Source of the DNA: Oceanospirillaceae bacterium UBA1126
Lineage (GTDB): Bacteria > Pseudomonadota > Gammaproteobacteria > Pseudomonadales > Balneatricaceae
Assembly (NCBI GenBank): GCA_002312935.1
Contig: DCAT01000148.1
Location: 1-11,446, forward strand
Reading direction: 5' to 3'
DNA length: 11,446 bases
Shown: in pieces, positions 1 to 7,570 of the stretch
Numbering within the stretch: position 1 is the stretch's first letter
Layout of the letters: every line of letters begins with the position of its first letter
The notes under the pieces: model-generated
Told to the model about the DNA's origin: nothing
The model's input: only the letters and a program-made list of their open reading frames with translations
Databases searched by the model: none
Program-made: the position numbers and the translations under genes

Positions 1-3000
1 ACCATAGTTTGAATAGGCTCGCCCTGATGACGGCTTAATAGCCACAAGGTGAGATCTTCTAATAAGGTTTGAATGTTTTTATGTAACTCCATGGATTGCT
101 TATAGTTTAGTACCAAGGTAACTCGATCTAATTCACTCCACAAACTTTGGGCATCTATAATGTCACAAGCTGCAGTAAAGGCTCGGGCCATATCGCCAGC
201 CTCCGCACCCATTTCTTCTTGTAAATAGTTGCAGAAGGTAGAGCCCATGCGATTACCAATTTGATTGGTCACATGGGTGGCAATAATTTCACTGCGCAAT
301 TGGTGAGACCCCATAGCAGCTGCATACTTTTCACTCAGTACTTTGGGGAAGTAATCCTCTAGACTGCGCGCTAAATAGGCGTCGTTGCCTATGTCTGCTG
401 CCATCAGTTCATCGAACAAACGCATTTTACTATAAGCCAGCAATACAGCAATTTCAGGACGGGTTAACCCTGCCTGCACCCGAGCCCGCTCATCCATGTT
501 GGCATCATCTGGTAGTCCTTCCAACGCACGGTTAAGTCGGCCCTGTTTCTCTAGGCTGTGTATCAGGCGCTTATGGTCGCTTAAGCGCATACAAGCCTGG
601 CCCTCGGCAATGCTGAGTACTAAGGTTTGGTGGTAGTTGTGGCTTAGTACTAGATCACCTACTTCGTCAGTCATGCTAGCCAGCAAGGTGTTACGTTGCT
701 TTATGGTCATGTCACCTGCATCTACTAACTGGCTGAGTAGAATTTTAATATTGACTTCATGATCGGAGCTATCGACGCCGGCAGAATTGTCAATGGCGTC
801 GGTATTGATGTACCCCCCAGCCTGTGCAAACTCAATACGTCCATGTTGGGAGAAGCCTAAATTGCCACCTTCGCCAATAACCTTAGCCCCCAGTTGGTTG
901 CCATTGACTCGTAAGTTGTCATTTGCAGGGTCACCAATATCACTATGGTTTTCATTGCTAGCTTTAACATAAGTGCCTATGCCGCCATTCCAAAACAGAT
1001 CTACGGGCATTTTTAACAAGGCATGGATCAATTCATTAGGTGCCATTTGGGTGACATCTGTGCTGATCATTTTTTGTACTTGTGGGCTTAGTTTAATAGA
1101 CTTCGCCGAGCGCTCAAATATGCCACCGCCTTTAGAAATAAGCTTACTTTCATAATCACTCCAGCTTGAACGTGGGAGGGTAAATAAACGCTGGCGTTCG
1201 GTAAACGATTTGGCCGCATCGGGGCTTGGGTCGATAAAAATATGTAAGTGGTTAAAAGCAGCCTGCAAACAAATGTGCTCTGACAAAAGCATACCGTTAC
1301 CAAACACATCACCAGCCATATCTCCTACACCTACAACAGTGAAGTCCTGACTTTGGCAATCGCGGCCTTGCTCGGCGAATAAGCGTTTAACAGATTCCCA
1401 CGCACCGCGAGCAGTAATACCCATTTTTTTATGGTCATAACCATTGGCACCCCCAGAAGCAAAGGCATCACCTAGCCAAAAATCATTTTTTTCTGAAATA
1501 GAGTTGGCCAAATCAGAGAAGGTTGCGGTACCCTTATCGGCAGCAACCACTAAGTATGGGTCATCATCGTCGTAACGGACTACTCGTGCGGGAGCAACCA
1601 CTTGCTTGTCAACCATGTTATCAGTGATGTCGAGTAAGGCTTGGATAAATGTGGAGTAGCTGCGGATGACCTCTGCCATCAGTACTTCTCGGTCTTGAGT
1701 TTGTGGTAGCTGTTTGCACACAAACCCCCCTTTAGCTCCTAAAGGAACGATAACTGCATTTTTTACCATCTGCGCTTTTACTAGGCCAAGCACTTCTGTG
1801 CGATAGTCTTCTTTGCGGTCTGACCAGCGTAAGCCACCACGAGCAACCTTACCACCGCGCAGATGGACTCCCTCTACCCAAGTTGAGTAGATGAAAATTT
1901 CGTACTTTGGCAAGGGTAATGGTACGCCTGGAATTAGGCTTGGGTCTAACTTGCAAGAAAGGTATTCATGGCGACTGCCTGTGCTGTCTATTTGATAGTA
2001 GTTGGTACGCAACATCGCCATAATTGTGGCTAAAAAATACTTCACAATACGGTCTTCATCAAGATTGCTAACTTTTTCTAAGGCTAGGCTAATGTCTTCT
2101 TGTAATCTTGCTATAAGATCCGCTGATTGTTGAGTGTCAGGGTCAAAACGAGCTTCAAACAAGCGCACTAAGGTATGGGTAATGCTGGCATTACGCACTA
2201 GTGTAGCCTGCATATAGGTTTGGCTAAACGGCACCTGAATCTGCAGTAAGTAGCTACTAATGGCGCGAATAAGAATGGCTTGCTGCCAAGTTAAGTTAGC
2301 CGCCAATATCAGGCTATTAAAACGATCGTTAGCTACACGTCCGGTATAAATTTGGCTAAAGGCCTCTTGAAAACGTTCTTTTACATTGGCACCATCAAGG
2401 TTTATTTGCTGGTCAATTTCAATCACAAAATCAATAATCCACTGGTCTACACCTGACTGAGATTGAATGGTGTAGGGGTGTGCATTAATGACTTTTACAC
2501 CCATTCGTTCCAAAATTGGTAACACGTCTGACAAGGCTTTAGCTTGACCGTGGCCAAAGACCTTAAAGCTAAGGCTCTGGTCTGCTTGATGCAACGAACG
2601 GTATAAATAGGTAGATAAGGGTTTTTCAGCGCTGATCTTTTGTAAGCGCATTAGGTCCATAACTGCCACTTGGGCAGAAAAGTTTTCTTGGTACGCTATT
2701 GGAAAAGCTTGGCCGTATTGCTTGAATAGCTGGTTGCCTTCGGCTTCACCTCGTTTGCTATTAAGAGCGTGGTGTAAGTGGTCACTCCAGGCCAACATGG
2801 CGGCGCGCATTTGTTGTTCAATGTCATTAATATCAAACGGTGTATTGCGGATGTCTTTGCCATGCACAGTTAACTGCACACGAGCTAGGGGTTGCTCCGA
2901 GAACATGACATTAAAATCAACGCTTGAACCGTTGAATTCACGCATAAGAATATTTTGCATCTTAATACGTAATTGAGTGTGAAACCGCTCTCGTGGAACA

Positions 3001-4277
3001 TACACCAAAGCCGTAGCAAAACGCCCAAAGGTATCGAGGCGAAGGAACAGGCGTAAGTGATGTCGCTCTTGGGTTTCTAATACACCACGGATGATAGGGT
3101 AAAGCTCATCTACGCTGGCTTGTAACATTTCATCACGGGGGTAGCTGTTTAGTATGTGCTGTAAGGCTTTGCCTTTATGGCTATTGGGTAGCAGTTCAAT
3201 ACGTTCGCGCAAATCTTGGGCTTTGCGTCTTAATAGTGGGATTTCATCTATACGTGCGGTATAAGCAGCAGATGAATATAAACCAAAAAATCGTTCTTCC
3301 CCGATCACATTACCTTGCTTATCAAATCGTTTAAGACCTAAGTAGTCAAAGTTAACTGGGCGGTGAACGGTGGAGCGGCTGGTAGATTTAGTCATGACCA
3401 GCATATTGCTGCGCAGGGCCAAATCTGAATTTTGTTGTGACAAGGTGTGAGGTAACAGGCTATCTGCACTGCAATTATGGTCACGGAAGCTACCTAGGCC
3501 AGTACCTGTTTGTGGAATAAGCTCGCATAATCCAGTATTACCATCTTTTTTGAGCCCGTAAGAGCGGTAGCCAATAAACGTGAAGTGGTTATTAGCTACC
3601 CAGCGTAAGAACGCGATATTTTCTGTCAGGTCTTCTGCTGAAACGGGTAAATTCTGAGACTCCAAAGTGTCGATAATAGACACAAGCTTGTCACGCATAG
3701 GCAGCCAATCATCTACCACTAAACGCACGTCGCTAATGATTTCTGTGAGAGTGGTGATAATGTTCGCCACGACTTCAGCATCACTTTGTTGGTCAATTTC
3801 AAAACGCATTACCGCTTCTAAATTGGCACTATCTGCCTTCCCAGTAAAAGGCGAGATGCTGGTGATTTTTCCTTTTAAGTCTCGCTCTACTGCGACCACT
3901 GGGTGAGTGGTAATATGTATGGTGTGTCCCAAGTGAACCAAGGCGTTGGTGATAGAAGACACTAAGAAGGCTGTGTCGTCACATACAATATCTATAATAG
4001 TGTGGCTGGTATACCACTGATGTTCTTCATAATTAGGGTTATATACACGGATATTAACCTGGTCGTTATGACGGAGTTTTACACAATCCCATAAGCTAGA
4101 TAACGCACCATAGAGATTGTCTGTGTCGAATTGTAATAATTCCGCAGGGATGCTCTCTGCGTAATAAAGGCGCGCAAATTGTTGCATGGTGTCATACTGA
4201 GCCTTCTTTTGACGTTTGCCAATGAGGTCACAAACTAAATCAATGGCGATATTTTTCTTATCCGTTAAGGTGCGCAT
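1..4277 (-). CDS. gdhB: NAD-specific glutamate dehydrogenase, large (~180 kDa) type; C-terminus cut by window edge
   Basis: Catalyses NAD-dependent oxidative deamination of glutamate to 2-oxoglutarate and ammonium in the cytoplasm, a catabolic step that feeds amino-acid carbon into the TCA cycle. About 1425 codons are present from the start; the family is usually near 1600 residues, so roughly the last 190 lie off the left edge. The long N-terminal regulatory part is followed by the catalytic core. Key motifs are ARGGLRWSDR around residues 812-821, VPLGAKGGF around 844-852 with the presumed catalytic Lys849, and the nucleotide-binding GVGDMAGDVFGNG around 983-995. I read most of the frame at translation level and saw no stop or frameshift. 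The ATG at 4277 is supported by AAGGA eight nt upstream (4286-4290). The gene is divergent from an ArgR-like regulator, which fits arginine/glutamate control. The family assignment is firm; the symbol follows Pseudomonas usage. Confidence 0.95.
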   Translation of the reverse strand, partial: MRTLTDKKNIAIDLVCDLIGKRQKKAQYDTMQQFARLYYAESIPAELLQFDTDNLYGALSSLWDCVKLRHNDQVNIRVYNPNYEEHQWYTSHTIIDIVCDDTAFLVSSITNALVHLGHTIHITTHPVVAVERDLKGKITSISPFTGKADSANLEAVMRFEIDQQSDAEVVANIITTLTEIISDVRLVVDDWLPMRDKLVSIIDTLESQNLPVSAEDLTENIAFLRWVANNHFTFIGYRSYGLKKDGNTGLCELIPQTGTGLGSFRDHNCSADSLLPHTLSQQNSDLALRSNMLVMTKSTSRSTVHRPVNFDYLGLKRFDKQGNVIGEERFFGLYSSAAYTARIDEIPLLRRKAQDLRERIELLPNSHKGKALQHILNSYPRDEMLQASVDELYPIIRGVLETQERHHLRLFLRLDTFGRFATALVYVPRERFHTQLRIKMQNILMREFNGSSVDFNVMFSEQPLARVQLTVHGKDIRNTPFDINDIEQQMRAAMLAWSDHLHHALNSKRGEAEGNQLFKQYGQAFPIAYQENFSAQVAVMDLMRLQKISAEKPLSTYLYRSLHQADQSLSFKVFGHGQAKALSDVLPILERMGVKVINAHPYTIQSQSGVDQWIIDFVIEIDQQINLDGANVKERFQEAFSQIYTGRVANDRFNSLILAANLTWQQAILIRAISSYLLQIQVPFSQTYMQATLVRNASITHTLVRLFEARFDPDTQQSADLIARLQEDISLALEKVSNLDEDRIVKYFLATIMAMLRTNYYQIDSTGSRHEYLSCKLDPSLIPGVPLPLPKYEIFIYSTWVEGVHLRGGKVARGGLRWSDRKEDYRTEVLGLVKAQMVKNAVIVPLGAKGGFVCKQLPQTQDREVLMAEVIRSYSTFIQALLDITDNMVDKQVVAPARVVRYDDDDPYLVVAADKGTATFSDLANSISEKNDFWLGDAFASGGANGYDHKKMGITARGAWESVKRLFAEQGRDCQSQDFTVVGVGDMAGDVFGNGMLLSEHICLQAAFNHLHIFIDPSPDAAKSFTERQRLFTLPRSSWSDYESKLISKGGGIFERSAKSIKLSPQVQKMISTDVTQMAPNELIHALLKMPVDLFWNGGIGTYVKASNENHSDIGDPANDNLRVNGNQLGAKVIGEGGNLGFSQHGRIEFAQAGGYINTDAIDNSAGVDSSDHEVNIKILLSQLVDAGDMTIKQRNTLLASMTDEVGDLVLSHNYHQTLVLSIAEGQACMRLSDHKRLIHSLEKQGRLNRALEGLPDDANMDERARVQAGLTRPEIAVLLAYSKMRLFDELMAADIGNDAYLARSLEDYFPKVLSEKYAAAMGSHQLRSEIIATHVTNQIGNRMGSTFCNYLQEEMGAEAGDMARAFTAACDIIDAQSLWSELDRVTLVLNYKQSMELHKNIQTLLEDLTLWLLSRHQGEPIQTM

Positions 4278-4362
4278 TTGGTCTTTCCTTAATGCGGTAA
4301 TCAAATGTTGTCACCGCTATCCCTATTATTCAAGAAACTGCCGGTCGACACTAGGGGGTAAG

Positions 4363-4378
4363 TTGAGTTAGAGCGACC
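4363..4378 (-). promoter_or_regulatory. Possible ArgR-type half-site in front of gdhB
   Basis: On the gdhB strand the sequence reads GGTCGC, eight bases, then AA. This is one mismatch from the half-site I recall for the AraC-type ArgR of Pseudomonas aeruginosa (TGTCGC-N8-AA). A second TGTCG lies nearer gdhB at 4345-4350, but it is followed by TT rather than AA. The two are 28 nt apart instead of the roughly 21 expected for tandem half-sites. This is weak evidence and only a pointer for binding tests. Confidence 0.2.
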
Positions 4379-4391
4379 CCATTTGTTGGTA

Positions 4392-4411
4392 AAATGACAT
4401 TTAAGTCATTT
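4392..4411. promoter_or_regulatory. Perfect inverted repeat, candidate operator
   Basis: AAATGAC and GTCATTT form a perfect 7-bp inverted repeat around a 6-bp AT spacer (ATTTAA). It sits about 115 nt upstream of the gdhB start and 117 nt upstream of the regulator start, almost exactly midway. The stem is too AT-rich and the site too far from either start to look like a terminator or attenuator. A dimeric regulator site is the simplest reading. AraC-type proteins often bind direct rather than inverted repeats, so the binding protein may be something other than the neighbouring regulator. Confidence 0.4.
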
Positions 4412-4527
4412 GTGTTGGAATTTTATTGCGAGTCTTGAGTTTTGCTAGCTTACAAATGCAATTTTTATAGCAAACTGAATGACGTTTTTATGCACGCATT
4501 CAATAATTCAGTGTATCCTTACGACTT

Positions 4528-5523
4528 ATGTCTAAGTCACAAGATTCTCACTCAGTTGGGCTGCTTATATTGCCCCATGCAAGCTTAAGCCATTATGGCC
4601 AAATTGCTGAATTGTTATTGCATACAAACCGTGTTTTAGAACACCCAAAATATCAACTACAGGCTATGTCCGTAGGTGGTAACTGTGTGTTAGGTAAAGT
4701 GATTAATTACCTTGATAGCGAACGCGTCGATACGCTGTTTGTTATTGGAGATTTAATTGCTTTTAATGAAACAGATACCATGTTGGAGCGGTGGTTAGTT
4801 CAGCAAACTAAGATGGGGGTAAACATGCTGGCTATAGGCACAGGTATTCTTCCCCTAGCCAATGCGGGTTTGCTCAATGGTAAGCGCAGCTGCTGCCATT
4901 GGTCTGTGATAGAAAAATTGCGCCACACCTTTCCAAAAGTGCTGTGGACTCATCAACTTTTTGAACAAGAAATGCAGCTGATGACATGTGCTGGTGGAAC
5001 TTCAACCACAGATCTTATGCTGGCGTGGCTATCGCAGCAGCAAGATTTAGATATGGCGGTACATTTGTCTGAATGGTTCTTAGTAGAGCGAATGCGGCCA
5101 AAAGATACTCAGCAGCGCATTCCTCTCAAAGCTCGCATTGGCACTAGTCAGCCCAAACTTATTGAGGCGGTCACATTAATGGAAACTAACATAGAAGAGC
5201 CCTTGTCGCCTGATGATTTAGCTTATCATGTGGGGCTATCACGGCGGCATTTGGAACGCTTATTTAAAAAGCATTTAGACAATGTCCCTTCACGATTTTA
5301 TTTACAATTGAGATTAGACCAAGCGCGTCAAATGCTACGAGACACGGATCGCTCTATTGTGGAAGTCGGCATGGCGTGTGGATTTTCCTCTGCTAGCCAC
5401 TTTAGTACTACCTATCGTACTCATTTTAATCTTACGCCGCGGCAAGAGCGTGGCCGTGCAACCCATGTGGAATTAGCTCCTAGTTGGAACCATGCGGTTG
5501 TTATTCAGCGCCGCTTAGATTAA
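4528..5523 (+). CDS. argR: ArgR/GlxA-like AraC-family transcriptional regulator
   Basis: A 331-residue cytoplasmic DNA-binding regulator. Residues about 8-175 form a DJ-1/PfpI (class I glutamine amidotransferase-like) sensor domain. Residues about 210-308 form an AraC-type domain with two helix-turn-helix units (about 228-248 and 276-299), including the typical GFSSASHFSTTYRTHF stretch. Length and wording, notably QRIPLKARIG, PKLIEAVTLME and NIEEPLS, closely match the AraC-type ArgR of Pseudomonas aeruginosa as I recall it. That protein is an activator of arginine catabolism and of gdhB, and is unrelated to the E. coli arginine repressor of the same name. The divergent gdhB strengthens the assignment. 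No clear Shine-Dalgarno precedes the ATG; the only upstream in-frame stop is close (4504-4506), so this start is the only ATG that keeps the full sensor domain. A carnitine/CdhR-type or generic GlxA regulator is the main alternative. Confidence 0.85.
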   Translation: MSKSQDSHSVGLLILPHASLSHYGQIAELLLHTNRVLEHPKYQLQAMSVGGNCVLGKVINYLDSERVDTLFVIGDLIAFNETDTMLERWLVQQTKMGVNMLAIGTGILPLANAGLLNGKRSCCHWSVIEKLRHTFPKVLWTHQLFEQEMQLMTCAGGTSTTDLMLAWLSQQQDLDMAVHLSEWFLVERMRPKDTQQRIPLKARIGTSQPKLIEAVTLMETNIEEPLSPDDLAYHVGLSRRHLERLFKKHLDNVPSRFYLQLRLDQARQMLRDTDRSIVEVGMACGFSSASHFSTTYRTHFNLTPRQERGRATHVELAPSWNHAVVIQRRLD

Positions 5524-5549
5524 TTATTTAATACTTTACTGAGAAATAC

Positions 5550-6140
5550 ATGGATATTTTTGCAGCTGCTACTTTGCTGTTTTTGGTGATGGACCCTTTG
5601 GGAAACATCCCTTTATTTTTGTCAGTGTTAAAACAGGTACCCGAAGAGCGTCGCCGCCTAGTGCTGCGCCGGGAATTGCTTATAGCCTACTTTGTGTTGT
5701 TAATGTTTTTACTATTAGGCCCGTATATTTTGTCGTTTTTACAGGTGTCACAAGAGGCTATCCGTATCGGCGGTGGCATTGTATTATTTTTGATTGCAAT
5801 TAAAATGGTATTCCCACAAGAAGGTGGGTTGTTGGGTAAAACACCCAGTGGTGAACCGTTTATAGTGCCTTTAGCGATTCCGCTTATGGCTGGTCCATCA
5901 AGCTTAGCAATGATCATGCTGATGCGTAAATCTGCTGACGGCCAGTGGCTAGACCTATGGCTTGCTGTTACCGCTGCTTGGGCCGTTTCAGCAAGTATAC
6001 TTTTAGCGTCGCGCAGACTTTACTTAGTGTTAGGCGAAAGAGGGCTGTTCGCCATAGAACGTTTGATGGGAATGGTGTTGATCATTATGGCAGTGCAGAT
6101 GTTGCTAGAAGGCACGGCGCAATATTTAAATTTGCGCTAG
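5550..6140 (+). CDS. yhgN: YhgN/MarC (UPF0056) family inner-membrane protein
   Basis: A 196-residue integral membrane protein with about six hydrophobic segments (roughly residues 3-24, 43-63, 69-89, 102-123, 134-154 and 166-187). The first helix carries the family signature MDPLGNIPLFLSVLK. The fourth lies in PFIVPLAIPLMAGP, and the last follows ERLMGMVLIIMA. It matches the E. coli YhgN protein in length and in these motifs. The biochemical function of the family is not settled; the old link of MarC to antibiotic resistance has not held up, and some annotators suggest transport. It starts 26 nt after the ArgR-like gene with no terminator in between, so the two may be co-transcribed. The Shine-Dalgarno is weak (TGAG at about 11 nt). 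It ends 21 nt before the stop of the convergent operon. Confidence 0.9.
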   Translation: MDIFAAATLLFLVMDPLGNIPLFLSVLKQVPEERRRLVLRRELLIAYFVLLMFLLLGPYILSFLQVSQEAIRIGGGIVLFLIAIKMVFPQEGGLLGKTPSGEPFIVPLAIPLMAGPSSLAMIMLMRKSADGQWLDLWLAVTAAWAVSASILLASRRLYLVLGERGLFAIERLMGMVLIIMAVQMLLEGTAQYLNLR

Positions 6141-6161
6141 CCTCCTTGTCGTTTGTGATCG

Positions 6162-6872
6162 TTAGGTCCGGGCTTTTTCAAAAGCGGCCCAAGCCTGCTC
6201 AAACTCGGTTATACCAAAACCTTCTTTAGATGCTGGACCTAGTATCAGTTGTTCGGTACTGAGGAGTTTGTCAATGGCAGCTTCTAACACTGGAATGACC
6301 TCTGGTGGAATGACCAAGGCGCCGTGCCTATCTGCATGTACTAGGTCGCCATCGTTTACCTGCATGCCAAATATAGTTACGGGCTGTCCAATACTGCGGA
6401 CATGAACAAAACCGTGGCTTGGGCCAATTGAACCTGCCACTACAGGAAATCCAGTAGGTAAATCACCTAAATCTCGCATAACACCGTTGGTTAAGGCCCC
6501 CCCAAGACCAAACGCCTTGTGAATGTTCGTGTTAATTTCCCCCCAATAAGCACCAATCGCATGGGGGTAATCTAAATCTTCCACTACGGTAATAGCAGGG
6601 CGTGGCCCCTCAGCCATATGCCGATAGTAATCTGCACGTCGTTGTTTAATAACGCTGGCACTTTCCTTGGCAGGTTCTAGGGCCGCAATTTGTGCAGTGC
6701 GAGCGAAGCCAACCATAGCGCCATCAGTAGCTGATGATGCGAGCATAGTGCCTTTGGTAAATTCATTAAACCCACGCTGTCCTTGGGCAACCTCGATTGC
6801 GTTGCATACGGTAGGAGTGTCGACTGTCTGAAGTTTTTCCAACAAAGTAACAGTCATTGTTGAGTTATCCAT
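6162..6872 (-). CDS. RraA-like family protein, probable HMG/oxaloacetate-type class II aldolase or decarboxylase
   Basis: A 236-residue protein with the RraA/4-hydroxy-4-methyl-2-oxoglutarate aldolase fold. GALTNGVMRDLGD (about 125-137) supplies the Arg133-Asp134 pair that in characterised family aldolases binds the pyruvyl group and the divalent metal. VHADRHGALVIP (about 178-189) is the second family block. Catalytic members split 4-hydroxy-2-oxoacids or decarboxylate oxaloacetate; RraA itself only inhibits RNase E. The catalytic pair and the catabolic setting favour an enzyme. Cytoplasmic, with no signal peptide. The start at 6872 is chosen because its ATG overlaps the preceding TAA (TAATG) and GGATGG (6880-6885) lies seven nt upstream. 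A start at 6887 would add five residues but has no ribosome site. This is the last gene of the operon. Confidence 0.85.
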   Translation of the reverse strand: MDNSTMTVTLLEKLQTVDTPTVCNAIEVAQGQRGFNEFTKGTMLASSATDGAMVGFARTAQIAALEPAKESASVIKQRRADYYRHMAEGPRPAITVVEDLDYPHAIGAYWGEINTNIHKAFGLGGALTNGVMRDLGDLPTGFPVVAGSIGPSHGFVHVRSIGQPVTIFGMQVNDGDLVHADRHGALVIPPEVIPVLEAAIDKLLSTEQLILGPASKEGFGITEFEQAWAAFEKART

Positions 6873-7564
6873 TATTGAACCATCCATTGTTTTAAAGCAG
6901 CGTTCGTTGCTGCGGGTTTTTCGAGTGTAGGAATGTGCCCTGCGTTAGCAATTTTCACAAAGGCCACCTGAGGTAACAGTGCAACCATACATTCATGGCG
7001 ATCTATAGGGCAAAGTTCGTCTTCTTCACCCATTAATACCAAACAAGGTTTGTTAAAATTGGCTAATGTTACCTGTTGGTCACGGCGGGTTTGCAATGCT
7101 AGGGATTGGCGAATAAATACATCCTTGCCTAAAGTTAAGCCCATCTGAACACAGAGTTCAGTTAGTGGAGAATGAGGATTAGCCAAATAACGGGGCACCA
7201 TTGTTTCACGCAAGAGCTGTTCAAGCTGACCTGCCTGAGCAGCGTCTATCTGCGTGTTGCGTGTGGCTTTCACGTCATCTTCCTCCACCCATGGGTTGGT
7301 ATCCATTAAAGCTAATCGAGTGACTCTTTGGGGTGCCTGACGGGCCACTTCCATCGCGACAATGCCACCCATAGAAAGACCAGCTAAAGCAAATTTTTCT
7401 GGTGCATCTAACAGCACTTGTTTGGCTATGTCAGCAATGTTATCTGCACCACCAAGATAGCCAACGTGACATTCTGCACTGTCTTTTAAAGCCTCAATCT
7501 GCGGCGCGTACATGCGGGCATCACACATCATGCCAGGCAGCAATACTAAAGTAGGAAGGCTCAT
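6872..7564 (-). CDS. Alpha/beta-fold hydrolase
   Basis: A 230-residue cytoplasmic serine hydrolase. The predicted triad is all visible: Ser64 in the nucleophile elbow GLSMGG, Asp182 in MGEEDELCP, and His210 in NAGHIPTLE. An oxyanion-hole-type LLPGMMCD follows the first strand. It resembles small ester, lactone or C-C-bond hydrolases such as enol-lactonases, but the sequence does not settle the bond type. Its place between a cupin and an RraA-like lyase suggests that it opens a lactone or ester made upstream. It starts six nt after the cupin stop, with only a distant AGGA (about 13 nt), so translation is probably coupled to the cupin gene. Its own TAA overlaps the next ATG. Length is at the short end for the superfamily, with a small cap region around residues 95-165. 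Confidence 0.85.
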   Translation of the reverse strand: MSLPTLVLLPGMMCDARMYAPQIEALKDSAECHVGYLGGADNIADIAKQVLLDAPEKFALAGLSMGGIVAMEVARQAPQRVTRLALMDTNPWVEEDDVKATRNTQIDAAQAGQLEQLLRETMVPRYLANPHSPLTELCVQMGLTLGKDVFIRQSLALQTRRDQQVTLANFNKPCLVLMGEEDELCPIDRHECMVALLPQVAFVKIANAGHIPTLEKPAATNAALKQWMVQ

Positions 7565-7570
7565 GATGCG

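Larger units (their letters stand above)
4278..4527. promoter_or_regulatory. Divergent control region between gdhB and the ArgR-like regulator
   Basis: This 250-nt AT-rich stretch lies between two genes transcribed away from each other, so it must carry both promoters and probably shared operators. It contains a perfect 7-bp inverted repeat AAATGAC/GTCATTT (4392-4411), a second perfect 7-bp pair TTTGCTA/TAGCAAA (4441-4447 and 4468-4474), and a 6-bp pair TGAATG/CATTCA (4476-4481 and 4497-4502). A weak promoter for the regulator could be TTGCTA (4442-4447) with TATAGC (4466-4471) at 18-nt spacing. I could not pick a convincing -35/-10 pair for gdhB. I see no open reading frame of note inside it. 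Confidence 0.7.

Noticed and set aside
787..3906. Plus-strand open frames opposite gdhB (for example 787-972, 2722-2976, 3667-3906)
   Set aside because: They are antisense to a continuous, well-matched NAD-glutamate dehydrogenase reading frame, lack ribosome sites and show no protein-family features.
4328..4346. Possible sigma-54 promoter in front of gdhB (CGGCAG ... TTGA)
   Set aside because: The spacing between the GG and GC-type elements is one base short and the -12 GC is missing.
6168..6188. Hairpin-like GGGCTTTTTCAAAAG followed by CGGCCC near the yhgN end, as a terminator
   Set aside because: The inner stem has only a two-base loop, no T-tract follows in either direction, and it lies inside the RraA-like coding region.
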